The notes below the pieces were generated by a model, which was not told where the DNA came from, ran no database searches, and was given only the letters and a program-made list of their open reading frames with translations. A program made the translations under genes and the position numbers. Shown here one piece after another: positions 20,757-31,706 of a stretch of DNA of 64,000 bases. How positions within the stretch are numbered: position 1 is the first letter of the stretch; every line of letters begins with the position of its first letter. The DNA comes from Lachancea mirantina (lineage: Eukaryota > Ascomycota > Saccharomycetes > Saccharomycetales > Saccharomycetaceae): positions 1,364,001 to 1,428,000 of the forward strand of contig LT598467.1 of the NCBI GenBank assembly GCA_900074745.1, written 5' to 3'.

Positions 20757-23657
20757 TTATAAAAGCTCGTCTAGTTCAGAAATTCTAAAAGCATCTTCTT
20801 CGAGCGTTGGAAAGTAAGGAACAAGTGCGTCCATGCTTTGGATATAAGCGTTGTTGTAGAGACTCCAATATGCGGTTCGAACATTCTTTGCCGGATGAAA
20901 AAGTCCTGCCCAAACATAGTTCATCATGATACCGGGTCCCAACGCGCATCTCAAAGAATCTAGACCTTCTACAATCCGCACAATGACATGGGGGGACGTT
21001 TCAAAAATATTAGGCATTAGCAGATTCAAAAGATGAAGGAAAGCGTCTTCGTTTCCGAATCCCATGCAATTCAAAGCTAGGTGACGAATAACCGTAGACG
21101 CAGTTTGGCGATGAACTAAATCTCTGTCTGTGAGTGCGTCTTCAAGTAGTGGTAGAATAAAATAAATATAATTTTGCGACAATTTTCCAATGTACTCAAA
21201 CATGAACGTCATTGCTTTCAAAACACCGTTCTGTACATTCGTTTCAGGGGTCTTGTACTCATTCATTAGCGCAGGTATGACTGTGAATGATCCGCATGTT
21301 TCCGCAACAATTCCAATGGCAACTGCTGTACAAACACGCAGTTGGCGTTCTTGAACTTTAAGATTGTTCAGTAAAGTTACCAGGACATCTTGAGGTCCTA
21401 TTGCTTTCGCAATTTCTCCAAAGGAGCGATTGGCAGCTCTGCGTATGGACTTGTTTGTGCTCTTGAGCATTTCTAAGAGCTCAAAGCAAATTCTCATCCA
21501 CTCTTTCGGAGGCACAGATTCTGCACTACCTTTGGCAAACTTCCCAATAAGTTCAATGCTTGGCTCTTGGACCTTCCTATGGCGATTTCTCAAAATAGGA
21601 GTCAAAGTCACTAAAATCTGGCTTGGTGAAGGCTGGAGTTGTGAAAGATCGACGTGGGATGCGATTTGACTCATTGCACCGATAACAGAGCCTAAAACCT
21701 CTGGAAACATTTCACCTAAGCTTTCATACAGAATAATGTTGAGTTTATTCAATATCGAGAATTCATCACAGCTTCTAATCACTGGTATCAGTACTGCACA
21801 AAGATCTGCAGCCTGTTGTCTTACCAATGGTAACTTGTGTTTTAATCGAAGGAGTATAGTGCTCACAATGGGGGGTAAATAAGGCTTCATTCTCTTATCA
21901 AATGCTAGCGCCACTGTTCCAAAGCCATATATTGTTATTTTCTCTTCGTTTGTTTGCTCCTGGAAAGCCACCAAAAGGGCATCAATGAGACGTCTTTCTA
22001 GTTCAGTATCAATATCTCCGCTGCCCATACTCTTGATCAGCCTGTTGACAGCATGTAAAGCCATGATCCTCAGTGGCTCAGATTCGTCTCTTAGTGGATC
22101 GATCAAACGAGATATTGATGAAGAACAGCCCGTCCGCTCGGTAAGTACCAGTGTCGTGTAGGTCGCCATTTTGCTTATTTGACGATCCAATGCAATTCGT
22201 CTACTCCAAAAACTACTGAAAAAGTCATCCAAAATCTCGTGCTGGAGATAGCTTGTTGTAACAGCTTCAGTTGAACAGCACTGCTGCAAAACAGTTAAAA
22301 CTGCCTTTTTCATTTCATCGTCTGGTGAAGCAAGTTCACGTTTCACAATTCTTAGGACTTCTTGCGCATAGAAGCCAGCATATTCAGTGTCCATTAACGG
22401 GATTATGAACCCCAACGCACGTAAAAAGGAGGCCAAAGCTTTCCCGCGTTGCATCTTGATACCCTTCCATAACGGTTCGAGGACTTGATTGAAAGCCTCG
22501 ATACCATATGGCTTTGAATTTTGAGCCAATGAGGCCAAACATTGCGCAGCCGCGATACGCACTGGCACGTATTCGTCATAAAGGGCTTCATCCGTACATT
22601 CGATCAATCCAGTCAAATAAGGCAGGACGGCTATACCTAGCAGACTTGACAGATGTTGGATGCTTCTAATGCCTGTATGGCGAGCCCTCCAAGATTTGCG
22701 AGAATGGCAAACAGCACGAAAGAAGGGAACTAACTGGGCTACGCCCAATGTTCTGGCGACCACGGCTAACGTTCTGGAGGTGACGTTTCTGACATACTCG
22801 TCCTGGTGATCGATGTCAGGCCTTATGGTCGAAATCATGCAAAAAAGTCCTACGGCATTTGCCAGCCTTGATATAAGCTCACGACCCACTTGACGCGCCA
22901 GAGGATCTTCGTCAATTAAAGAAGGAGCAATTACTACCAGCAGCTGGTGTGCATAAGGTTTGACAAGGCCCTGGAGTTGAGTTAAAACGCGATCAACAGC
23001 CTTGACCATGAGATGCCGTTCCTGGTCATCTAACGACTTGTCCAGCAAGATCGGGAGCACGCGGTCAAAAATCCGCGGAGCACCAAAATCTGCGGCCCGA
23101 TTCCGCAGCATTCTCATAGCGGTTTTCCGCGTGGCAGGAGCACCGTTTTTGATTCTCAACAGGAGTTGCAAAAACTGTCTGTCTTTCTGCTCCTCTGGCG
23201 TCATATCCGGCTTTTCAACCAATAGTTCTCCAAAATATTGCTTGTCATGTGGCCCGAAGAACTGCAAATCACGAACACCGGGTATCTCATTGACTAGCTC
23301 TTTTCCAAGAGCGTTCACCATACTTCTAGAAGTCTCTGGGATCGCGTACGAGTCGGTATCCTCCAAATGCATCCTCTTGGCTTCCACTGCCCGGTTGTCG
23401 TTGTTCGCATCATCATCATCATTCAAAGCTCGTTTCTGACCCGTTTTCATAATTTCTTGCGTCCGTCGCACAAATCCTTCCCCCTTGTATCCACTCTCAT
23501 TCTCACGTTTGACAGCCTCCATCCGTTCCATGAGAACGTCCCGTTGAGATGTAGTTTCCAGCTCATCGCGTATTTCAAAAGGTGCCGAATATTGGCCAGC
23601 CAAATTCCGCTCCGTCGTGCCGTCACCAGACTTCACAAAAGCTATATCCGATGTCAT
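20757..23657 (-). CDS. HSH155: U2 snRNP SF3b subunit Hsh155 (SF3B1 ortholog)
   Basis: The protein has 966 residues (yeast 971). It is the HEAT-repeat scaffold of SF3b that clamps the U2-branch-site duplex in the early spliceosome. The N-terminal 110 residues are low-complexity and contain the conserved GQYSAPFEIRDEL segment. HEAT repeats begin near DRQFLQLLLRIKNG and run to the C-terminus, with highly conserved blocks such as DEYVRNVTSR, CHSRKSWRARHTGI, NNLKVQERQLRVCTAVAIGIVA and ETNVQNGVLKAMTFMFEYIG. ATG at 23657 is the first in frame. It is YMR288W, and its promoter now abuts the right hAT copy. Confidence 0.98.
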   Translation of the reverse strand: MTSDIAFVKSGDGTTERNLAGQYSAPFEIRDELETTSQRDVLMERMEAVKRENESGYKGEGFVRRTQEIMKTGQKRALNDDDDANNDNRAVEAKRMHLEDTDSYAIPETSRSMVNALGKELVNEIPGVRDLQFFGPHDKQYFGELLVEKPDMTPEEQKDRQFLQLLLRIKNGAPATRKTAMRMLRNRAADFGAPRIFDRVLPILLDKSLDDQERHLMVKAVDRVLTQLQGLVKPYAHQLLVVIAPSLIDEDPLARQVGRELISRLANAVGLFCMISTIRPDIDHQDEYVRNVTSRTLAVVARTLGVAQLVPFFRAVCHSRKSWRARHTGIRSIQHLSSLLGIAVLPYLTGLIECTDEALYDEYVPVRIAAAQCLASLAQNSKPYGIEAFNQVLEPLWKGIKMQRGKALASFLRALGFIIPLMDTEYAGFYAQEVLRIVKRELASPDDEMKKAVLTVLQQCCSTEAVTTSYLQHEILDDFFSSFWSRRIALDRQISKMATYTTLVLTERTGCSSSISRLIDPLRDESEPLRIMALHAVNRLIKSMGSGDIDTELERRLIDALLVAFQEQTNEEKITIYGFGTVALAFDKRMKPYLPPIVSTILLRLKHKLPLVRQQAADLCAVLIPVIRSCDEFSILNKLNIILYESLGEMFPEVLGSVIGAMSQIASHVDLSQLQPSPSQILVTLTPILRNRHRKVQEPSIELIGKFAKGSAESVPPKEWMRICFELLEMLKSTNKSIRRAANRSFGEIAKAIGPQDVLVTLLNNLKVQERQLRVCTAVAIGIVAETCGSFTVIPALMNEYKTPETNVQNGVLKAMTFMFEYIGKLSQNYIYFILPLLEDALTDRDLVHRQTASTVIRHLALNCMGFGNEDAFLHLLNLLMPNIFETSPHVIVRIVEGLDSLRCALGPGIMMNYVWAGLFHPAKNVRTAYWSLYNNAYIQSMDALVPYFPTLEEDAFRISELDELL

Positions 23658-23804
23658 CGTACAGTATAAGTCAGATGGTTAAAACGTCTCAGAGTCTTGT
23701 CATACTAGTCTAGTATTTTGACTATTCAATAATGGTTGAACACTCTTGCATATATATCTAGAATTATTTGCTTCAGATAGTAACTATATACGACCACTCT
23801 TTTA

Positions 23805-23812
23805 ATACCCGT
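23805..23812. repeat. Presumed orphan half of the left copy's target-site duplication (ATACCCGT)
   Basis: These eight bases precede the 5' terminal repeat of the right copy but do not match its other flank (TGATGCAT). If the block 2381-23812 was inverted by recombination between copies, they belong to the insertion of the left copy. Their complement ACGGGTAT should then occur just before the left copy, outside this window. Confidence 0.6.
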
Positions 23813-26652
23813 CAGAGCTGTATTTCGGGTACCATCTTAGGCTGGGTAACCCTTATCCAGGAAACCCACATAGTATTCGCGTGCGCCGTCACGTTCATTC
23901 GTCTATTACTCGCGTGAAAAAAATAGGCGACCCGCCAACAACCCGCGTCCTTTAACACTGGATACCCTTTCACGAACCGAAACGCGTAAAGAAAATTTCT
24001 GGCGTCAAAAATTCAAATATTTAACATACATGATCCAGACCAACCGCTCCCCGGTTCGAACTACTCAGCTGACACACAATGATAGCGGTCCAAGAGTCTT
24101 ATCAGATTGAAGAGCTTTCCGACGAAACCTCAGATTTGGAAGGTAAGACTCTCACCCCAGAGCCACGTGTCTCAAACCCAGTAGATGCGGCAGATGGCTC
24201 CTCCATTCCTATTACACCTACTAGACAACTTAAAGTAACTGGATGGATGGATCGATCAGCCCTTCGCCGCCACTTCGATGTTACAGAGGTGGATGGACTA
24301 AAGATTGCCTCTTGTGTTCATTGCAAACGCGAATTCAAGGAAGCGAGGTCCACAGGAAACCTTTCAAAACACGTAAAGAACGTTCAATCCTCTAGCATAC
24401 CAAAACGGTCGAAAAGAAAGAAGTAAAAATCTAGGAAGTCTCAGCCAATTAGGAGTCAAGTGTCGTTCCTTGCCACCGCCAGCTGCAATAACCGCAGAAT
24501 GGAAGCATAGCCCTGGCGATTTTGGTATTCTGTTGCTTTTGACGGAAAAGTTAGTCCCGTTCTCCTTCTTCGAAGGCAAAAGCTGGAACGTCATTAGCGA
24601 AGCCTGCTCTGGTATTAAATTGATAAAATCTCGTCCAGCGATCATTGACAGGCTATCGAACTAGACCAATCACTTCAATACTGCACTTAAAAAAGTATTG
24701 AGTAAAACTGACTTCATTAACATTGAACTGGATATCTGGTCCGGCGGGAATGGAAGATCATATCTTGCTGTAGCCGCATCATTTGCTCCCAATCTTATAA
24801 ATGATGCTATGCTGACTGATGTTGGCAGCAGCAAGGCTCTTCTTAATAACCATTACGCTCCGTACAACACCCACATCCTAAGGTTTCATTGATGTTAGCG
24901 ACACACCACACACCGGGGAAAATCTTTTCAAGGAAGTTCGGGATGTGATGAAAGAGTATGAAATAGATGATCGAGTTGCAACAATTACTTGTGATAATGC
25001 CACAAACAACATATGCATGCATTCCCACCTTGTCCATGACCATTTCAAGAAATGCAAATCCAAGACGTTCGATCGTCTGGGAAACTTCCATATTTTCCGG
25101 TGTGGAAACCATATTTTGAACATTCTTTTCCAAGATGTAGTGAAAAACCTGAAAGCAAACACAAAGTTTAGCTTGGCACTGGCGCGTATCACACGGTTGG
25201 CTCACAAGATGAAGCACACTTCTGTTTTGAGGTCTTCATTAATGAAAGCTTCAATCCCGTTGGTGCCTGCTGCATCGGAAACACGGTGGTTGTATATCTG
25301 GAAGCAAGTAACCACTTTTCTGAAATATCGCCAGCAGTATCTGACGTGGTTCAATAACTTTAAAAAGTCACCACAGAACATTTCTGCTGCTTCAAAAATC
25401 GAAAAGTGTTTCGAGCAAACCCCTGAGGAAGTCCATCTTTTGCAGTACTTTGTCGATTGTTGCTCAATCTTCAAAGTGTTGAATGACACTCTGCAAGAAG
25501 TTTCGTTTAATCATCTCTCTAATGCGGTACCTTTCTATTACACACTTCTGGAATATTATGACTTATGCGGTGATGCCCATACGGAGACTATAGAGCTACC
25601 GACAGAAGGAGCATTTGATTTCACCTTTATCAATGGAACTCAAAACCCGCCGTTAGATATGAAGAAAACGGTACTTGATGCTGTCCTTTCTACTCGAAAC
25701 AAATTTACAACTTATTTCCAGTACTTCACGGAAAACGATCTGTATTTTGTCGCTGCATTCTTGGATCCTTCGTCCAAACATCAGTGCTTCAACACCCTTA
25801 TGACGGAGGACGAGGCTCAATTTCGACTAAGCAAAGTGGAAAGGTATTTGAAGTCTTACCTCAAGAAGTCCGAACCGCGAAAGGTCGTTACATCAACTGA
25901 ACTTGCCAAAAGATCTGTTAGAGGCACGCGCCATCGAGTCAGCAAATTACCCACAATTAACCGGCGCGAAAAGCATTCACGTAATGCAGAGGCTTCTATG
26001 TGCAATCAGGCAGTCAGTGAGTGGGACAAATATAAAGCAGAAGAGCAACATACCTTGGACTTCAAAGAGGATCTGATACAATGGTGGTACGAACGCCGTG
26101 GCGCATATCCCAATTTATTCAGGCTTGCGGTGGCCCTTCTATACACAAAATTTAGCACAAGCGGTCTGGAGAGAGCATTTTCTATCAGCGGGAAAGTTCT
26201 TCGTAAAGAAAGAAGAAGTATGAGCAGTCTAAATTTTAACAGGTTGCTAGTTCTTAGAAATCGCTTCAAGGGCTGGGGCCTCCTCGACCAGAAATTAACA
26301 CTCAATTTCCAAGATTCTGATGAGGATGATGACTATATAGAATGCTACTCTCAATCAGATGACGACGATCTCGAGTTTCAATAGTTAAAGCTAGCATATC
26401 AATCTAATTCAACACTACTTAGGTAAGATCAATGCTTTTCTCTCGATTTACGGACGCTTTGTTGAACTAACAAGTTGTTTATCCGCGTTCCATCCGAACG
26501 ATGCATTCGAAATATCCTTAAATGAGTTGAAAATATTAAAATATATACCCAAGAATTACTCGATCCGTACATGGCTACTACCCGTTTACTACCCGCTCTC
26601 GGGTATCCGGGTAGTTATTTTGTAATCCGGGTCAACCCGAAATACAGCTCTG
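23813..26652 (+). mobile_element. hAT-family DNA transposon, right copy, full length
   Basis: A 2,840-bp element bounded by perfect 18-bp terminal inverted repeats, CAGAGCTGTATTTCGGGT at 23813 and its complement ending at 26652. The right subterminal region (about 26570-26640) is packed with ACCCG/CGGGT pentamers in both orientations, typical of transposase binding sites. It encodes a hAT transposase with disruptions. The 3' flank is TGATGCAT; the 5' flank does not match it, which is explained by inversion. Apart from scattered substitutions and small indels it is nearly identical to the left copy, so the two are recent relatives. Confidence 0.95.
24079..26384 (+). pseudogene. hAT transposase gene, disrupted
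   Basis: The start ATG and the BED finger up to HVKNV are intact. Then an extra A near 24386 shifts the frame and removes the finger's last histidine, and the frame stops at 24424-24426. A TAT codon of the left copy is TAG here (24662-24664), and another extra A lies near 24880. The remainder from about 24945 to the stop at 26382-26384 is one open frame of about 479 codons. It carries TITCDNATNN, SETRW and the C-terminal TSGLERAFSISGK motif. The long surviving frame shows that inactivation is recent. This copy could move only if transposase is supplied from elsewhere. Confidence 0.93.
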
Positions 26653-26660
26653 TGATGCAT
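26653..26660. repeat. Target-site duplication half flanking the right hAT copy (TGATGCAT)
   Basis: The eight bases outside the 3' terminal repeat. The partner copy is at 2381-2388 in inverted orientation. Confidence 0.85.
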
Positions 26661-26843
26661 ATACACATCACCTTTAACGAAGATTTTCTTTACGCTTAAT
26701 GTCAACAACACCTGCCATCTCAAGAATTAGGCTTTGGAACACTCCTCTGCGGCGCAACTGCAAAGAGACGAGACTTGCTGCACAACGGTACATCCCTGAG
26801 CTAAACACCCGGTTTTTTTGCCCCTTTTTATATACTCAATTCC

Positions 26844-27367
26844 ATGTGGCTCTCAGAGTCTCAAAGTATGACTTTCTACCCCGATCTTGTCCAGCACATT
26901 CCTCTGGCTGAAATACAAAAAACACAGGACTAACACTTCGAACGCGGTGAAACCGCTTTCGAATCCCTTCAGAATTCGGAGTTGCCTTCACCTTTGGCGG
27001 ATGCCTCTTCTTTCTCTTCGGAGTGCTGACTTTTTTTGACCGCGCGCTACTCGCGCTCGGCAATATACTGTTTCTGATCGGTCTACTACTAATCATTGGA
27101 GTTCAGAAAACGCTCAATTTCTTTACGCGGCCCACCAAGCGTCGCGGGTCCGTCTTCTTCTGCCTTGGCTTGGTCATGATCCTGTCCAAATGGACGTTCA
27201 CCGGGTTCGTGATCGAATCTGTCGGCATAATTGCGCTGTTCGGAGATTTTTTCGCTGTCGTAGTTCAGTTTCTGCGCTCGCTACCTGTCATTGGACCCCT
27301 GTTGTCGCACCCAGCCGTGGCTCCTTACATCGACCGCTTGGCAGGGCTTCGCGTTTTGCCCGTTTAA
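26844..27367 (+). CDS. GOT1: Got1 Golgi-transport membrane protein (spliced)
   Basis: Two exons, 26844-26865 and 26973-27367, give 138 residues, exactly the yeast Got1 length. Exon 1 encodes MWLSESQ plus one base; joining at AA-TTC gives [10 protein letters not shown], as in Got1. The protein is a small four-helix membrane protein involved in ER-Golgi vesicle traffic, with hydrophobic segments at about 8-28, 32-50, 65-85 and 88-108 and the conserved end [20 protein letters not shown]. cerevisiae GOT1 also has an intron near its start. The promoter is short: only 190 bp separate the ATG from the hAT copy. It is YMR292W. Confidence 0.96.
26866..26972 (+). other. GOT1 intron (107 nt)
   Basis: The 5' splice site is GTATGA, one base off the yeast consensus GTATGT. 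The branch site is GACTAAC at 26928-26934 (consensus TACTAAC). The 3' splice site is TTCAG ending at 26972, 39 nt past the branch A. The spliced reading frame matching Got1 is the main evidence. Confidence 0.92.
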
Positions 27368-27739
27368 TGATCCTATCCAAAACTCCTGCGGCTTGCTCGC
27401 CCTCCTGGTAGCGTAAACCTAGGGTTGTCCCCCTCATAGCATCAAATATAAGCGTTGGTAGAGGACAGTTACGGATCGTGATGGTGATGGAAGAACTATT
27501 CCGTGCATAATGACTTCAACACTTTTTTCAAGATTTCAAGTTACTATAGTTAATAAGTATGAGCTTCAACCAAGACCTTCAAAGTTGAAAGCGAGAACCT
27601 GCGGGCCAAGACCGCTTATTGTAAGGTTTTAGTTGTATTACGGGGGTATTTGCGAGATCCGAGCCCTAATTGACTTTTTTTGTCTGCGTTTGAAACTTCA
27701 CTTAAACCAGTTTCAAGGCTCCAAGATCTTGGACTGCAC
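27368..27739. other. Intergenic region GOT1-YTA7
   Basis: About 370 bp with the YTA7 promoter; nothing else recognised. The YTA7 frame extends into it as far as a TTG at 27680, but the first ATG is at 27740. Confidence 0.5.
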
Positions 27740-30700
27740 ATGACGAGAGTTACGAGGAATTGGAGAGATGAATCTGAGGACGATTTAGGCAGTTCCAATA
27801 CTCAAGAAATTAAAGATGAGAATGGAATTGTGCACACGACTTCGAGAAGTCTGCGAAAAGTAAATTACGCGGAGGATTCGAACAGTGATGAAAATAAGGA
27901 AGATGAAGCATACGGGCAGGGCAACTACGCCGGTGCCCAAGCAGTTGATGATGATGGTGACGAAGACGAAGATGTGAGCGCTTTTAGGCGACATTCCAAC
28001 AGGACGAGACAAAATGCGACCTTTTACTCCGAAAACGAGGACCATGATCCTCACACCGTAGATTGGGCCACTGCAAATGCCACCGTTGTGAACCAAGAGC
28101 CAGCGCAGCAGGAGGAAAACTTTGAAACTGATCAATACGAAACCAGCCAAGGGTCTCACGCGCGTGCGAACAACAAGTCCCTAAACCAAGACGAAGACGA
28201 AAGCTTTCACGAAGACGACGTACAGGACCTCGATGATGACATGCCAGAATCCGAGGACGAATATCTCTCTGACGACTCTGTAAGAAGACATCAAAGACGT
28301 GCGGACCAGAATTTCATTGTAAACGACGAAGGAGATCAAGACACAGATGAAGACGACAAGCCGCTTTTACATCGAAATTTTAGAAACTCTACGCTAAGAG
28401 CAAGAAGAAGTCGTCCAAGGGACCGCTCGCCACCCAGAAAATTGAGAAGGAGAACTAGGTCCACATATCACAGTGATGAAGAGGGCTACGGAAATGAACC
28501 CCTTTCTTTGGCAGATGAACTAAAGGAACTACGAGACGACAGCCCCATTCGTGAGAAGCGTTCCTTGCGAGAACGTACAAAGCCGGTTAATTACACATTA
28601 CCACCTCCCCTGCCCGATCATAGTGCGAGCGGAGCCTTTGGAGCTGGAGAATCCACATCTTTCGAAAAACAGTCGCCTCGAGGTAGGCGCGGTTTGCATG
28701 TGGGCCAAAGCTTTGGACCCATTAGGAGACTTTTCCCAACCGGTGGTCCTTTTGGAGGTAATGATGTCACAGCTATATTCGGAACTAACACCAATTTTTA
28801 CGGCGCTAACGTTACTTCGAAGAACAGTAAGCTCTTGATAGACTCCGACTCCTCAGAAGATGAGATATTACCTATTGGTAAAAGTTCAACTGAAAAAAAG
28901 CCTGGCTCAGGTACTGAAAAGAAAAAGAAGCCAGAAATTGCAGACTTGGATCCCCTTGGTGTCGATATGAACATCAAGTTTGAAGATGTCGGAGGACTTG
29001 ATAACTATATTGACCAACTGAAGGAAATGGTAGCTTTACCATTACTTTATCCTGAGCTTTACCAGAACTTCGGTATTACTCCTCCTCGCGGTGTTCTATT
29101 TCATGGTCCACCAGGTACGGGTAAGACTTTAATGGCGAGGGCACTTGCTGCTAGCTGCTCGAGCGACGGTCAGAAAATCACGTTTTTTATGCGGAAGGGT
29201 GCTGATATTTTATCCAAATGGGTAGGTGAGGCAGAAAGACAGCTGAGACTCCTTTTCGATGAAGCAAAAAAGAACCAACCCTCCATCATTTTTTTCGATG
29301 AAATTGACGGTTTGGCTCCAGTGCGAAGCTCCAAGCAGGAGCAGATTCATGCCAGTATTGTATCAACGATGCTGGCACTTATGGATGGTATGGATAATAG
29401 AGGGCAAGTCATAGTTATTGGTGCCACTAATAGACCAGATGCTGTTGATCCAGCTTTAAGAAGACCTGGAAGATTTGATAGGGAGTTTTATTTCCCTCTT
29501 CCGGATTTAGAAGCACGTTCAAAGATTCTTGAAATCCATACGAAGAAATGGGAACCACCGTTATCAAAAATTCTTCTTGAAAAATTAGCATCCATGACAA
29601 AAGGTTATGGTGGTGCAGACCTGAGAGCACTTTGCACCGAAGCTGCGCTTATCAGCATACAGCGCCGATTTCCGCAGATTTACCAAAGCAATGAAAAATT
29701 GGCGATTAACCCGTCTGACGTCAAGGTAAAAGCGCGCGACTTCATGTTGGCTTTGGATAAAATAACTCCTTCTTCAGCGAGGTCGACAAGTTCTCTAGCT
29801 CGGCCGTTACCGGAGGGCATATCAATTCTTCTTAATGAGCAGCTTGAAGAAATTAAAGATTATTTGAAGAAAATCATGCCGTCTGACTCTACAAAGCTTA
29901 AACAGGGACAATCGATTATAAAGCACTTTTTGAATTACTGCGATGACTCGGACGAGGATGATTCTGCAGAACTTGCCAAAACCGAGTTTATAAAAGCACA
30001 AGAAAAAGCACGAACGTACAGGCCAAGGCTGCTTGTTGGAGGGGCAAGTGGCAGTGGTCAGCAATACATTGGGCCCGCTATCCTTCACCATCTAGAGCAT
30101 TTCAATGTTCAAAAACTTGACCTTGGCAATTTGATGTCTGACAGTACAAGAACAGTTGAATCGGCCATAACTCAGATCTTTATTGAAGCTAGGAGACGAC
30201 AGCCCTCAATTCTGTACATACCTGATACCGAGTTATGGTTGCGCTGTCTCCCAGAAGGTGCTATTTTGACTTTTGCAAGCCTTTGTCGGTCACTTAAAAG
30301 CAGTGAGCAAGTTCTTGTGCTTGCCATAGCAAATGGACTGGATAAAAATGATATTGCTGAAAGTTCGATCTCAGAAATTGGCTTCAACTCCTCTTTTATG
30401 AGAATCAGAGAACCTGCTTCGCATCAAAGAAGGGCCTTCTTCCAAAATATAGCCAAAGTTTTGAGTATGCCACCAGTAAATTTTCAAAGTTCTAGAAAGC
30501 GGAAAAATCCACTGCCAGTGCTTCCTAAAGCTCCACCAAGTCTGAAAGGCTGCGGTCTTGATCAAGAAGGCAAGCCTTTATCTGCTGAAGCTAAGCTTTC
30601 AATGGAGCTTAAATCGTTTCAAACTCAAGACATGAAAACTAAGAATGCTCTGAAAATCAAACTTTCAGGATTGATGGATCTCTTCAAAAATCGATACAAA

Positions 30701-31663
30701 AGATTTCGGAAACCCCCGATAGAAGATGCTCTCCTCATACATCTTTTCGAACAAAATGCCAGTCCAGAGAACAACATTGAAGTTCAACCAGCCTATGTGA
30801 AAGATGGCGAGATGATTTTAGAAGTTGCAACAGGACGTAAGTTTTACAACATGGATCTCGATATCGTTGAAGAAAGGCTATGGAATGGCTTTTACTCGGA
30901 ACCGAAACAGTATTTGAAGGACATCGAACTCATATACCATGATGCACATACAAGCGGAGATCGTGAGAGAATTATCAAAGCATCTGAAATGTTTGCCAAT
31001 GCTCAGATGGGAATCGAAGAATTATCACAGCCTGATTTCATTAAAGAATGTAAAGCTGTGCGGCAAAGAGAGCTATTGAGACAAAAGCTTTTCCTAGAGC
31101 AACAAAGCAAGGAAGCAGCTGCGGATACCGGTGACAGGAATCCGGTAGACAGCGCTATTGGTGAGCCGGAAATTGTGGCTGAACAAGGTCCGCAAGAAGA
31201 AGTTGGAGTCGGTGCCGGAAATCAACTACAAGCACAACTTCAAAGTGATGCTTATCCGACAGAGACAATTGGGAGTGATGCAGTGCTTAATAGCAATGAT
31301 GGAAATGAAAGTGCGCCTGGAGAAGCTCATGTTAAGGCACAGGATGATTCTATGATGAAAAGCGTCGGCGAGCAAGAGGACGAGGTTCCGATCGTTCTCA
31401 ATGGTATTCCACAAGATAGCAGCTCCGGAAAATTAGTTGAAGAGTCTAGCACCGCCTCTACTCCAGATGAAGATCACTACCTACAAATTGATACGCAACG
31501 GATGGAGGATCTCGTGAATCAATTAGAGAATTGGTCAAACGGATATACGGTCGAACAGCTAGAGGACTTCTATGCAATAGTCCTGAATATAGTGTGGGAA
31601 GACCGTTTCTCCTGGGATCGAAACTCCACCATCGATAAGATTTTGGATTATTTGAGCAGCTAG
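27740..31663 (+). CDS. YTA7: Yta7 chromatin-associated AAA ATPase
   Basis: The protein has 1307 residues (yeast Yta7, 1379). The N-terminal 400 residues are acidic, with runs of Asp/Glu, and carry the conserved QEIKDENGIVHTTSRSLRK near the start and RRLFPTGGPFGGNDVT near 325. The first AAA module is complete, with Walker A GPPGTGKT near residue 456 and Walker B IIFFDEIDGL near 516. The second module, near 755-900, has GGASGSGQQ where a Walker A would be and is probably inactive, as in the family. A bromodomain-like region begins around FKNRYKRFRKPPIEDA. Yta7 evicts or remodels histone H3-H4 and marks boundaries of silent chromatin. It is YGR270W, inserted here among YMR genes as expected for an unduplicated genome. 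Confidence 0.97.
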   Translation: MTRVTRNWRDESEDDLGSSNTQEIKDENGIVHTTSRSLRKVNYAEDSNSDENKEDEAYGQGNYAGAQAVDDDGDEDEDVSAFRRHSNRTRQNATFYSENEDHDPHTVDWATANATVVNQEPAQQEENFETDQYETSQGSHARANNKSLNQDEDESFHEDDVQDLDDDMPESEDEYLSDDSVRRHQRRADQNFIVNDEGDQDTDEDDKPLLHRNFRNSTLRARRSRPRDRSPPRKLRRRTRSTYHSDEEGYGNEPLSLADELKELRDDSPIREKRSLRERTKPVNYTLPPPLPDHSASGAFGAGESTSFEKQSPRGRRGLHVGQSFGPIRRLFPTGGPFGGNDVTAIFGTNTNFYGANVTSKNSKLLIDSDSSEDEILPIGKSSTEKKPGSGTEKKKKPEIADLDPLGVDMNIKFEDVGGLDNYIDQLKEMVALPLLYPELYQNFGITPPRGVLFHGPPGTGKTLMARALAASCSSDGQKITFFMRKGADILSKWVGEAERQLRLLFDEAKKNQPSIIFFDEIDGLAPVRSSKQEQIHASIVSTMLALMDGMDNRGQVIVIGATNRPDAVDPALRRPGRFDREFYFPLPDLEARSKILEIHTKKWEPPLSKILLEKLASMTKGYGGADLRALCTEAALISIQRRFPQIYQSNEKLAINPSDVKVKARDFMLALDKITPSSARSTSSLARPLPEGISILLNEQLEEIKDYLKKIMPSDSTKLKQGQSIIKHFLNYCDDSDEDDSAELAKTEFIKAQEKARTYRPRLLVGGASGSGQQYIGPAILHHLEHFNVQKLDLGNLMSDSTRTVESAITQIFIEARRRQPSILYIPDTELWLRCLPEGAILTFASLCRSLKSSEQVLVLAIANGLDKNDIAESSISEIGFNSSFMRIREPASHQRRAFFQNIAKVLSMPPVNFQSSRKRKNPLPVLPKAPPSLKGCGLDQEGKPLSAEAKLSMELKSFQTQDMKTKNALKIKLSGLMDLFKNRYKRFRKPPIEDALLIHLFEQNASPENNIEVQPAYVKDGEMILEVATGRKFYNMDLDIVEERLWNGFYSEPKQYLKDIELIYHDAHTSGDRERIIKASEMFANAQMGIEELSQPDFIKECKAVRQRELLRQKLFLEQQSKEAAADTGDRNPVDSAIGEPEIVAEQGPQEEVGVGAGNQLQAQLQSDAYPTETIGSDAVLNSNDGNESAPGEAHVKAQDDSMMKSVGEQEDEVPIVLNGIPQDSSSGKLVEESSTASTPDEDHYLQIDTQRMEDLVNQLENWSNGYTVEQLEDFYAIVLNIVWEDRFSWDRNSTIDKILDYLSS

Positions 31664-31706
31664 TTAGGCAATAGAATGTCGCACGTTTAAAAAATCTATC
31701 TTTCAT

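Noticed and set aside
26680-26696. ATTTTCTTTACGC shortly after the right hAT copy, also present inside the element's 5' region
   Set aside because: The match is only 13 bases in AT-rich DNA, lies outside the terminal repeat and target duplication, and is not extended.
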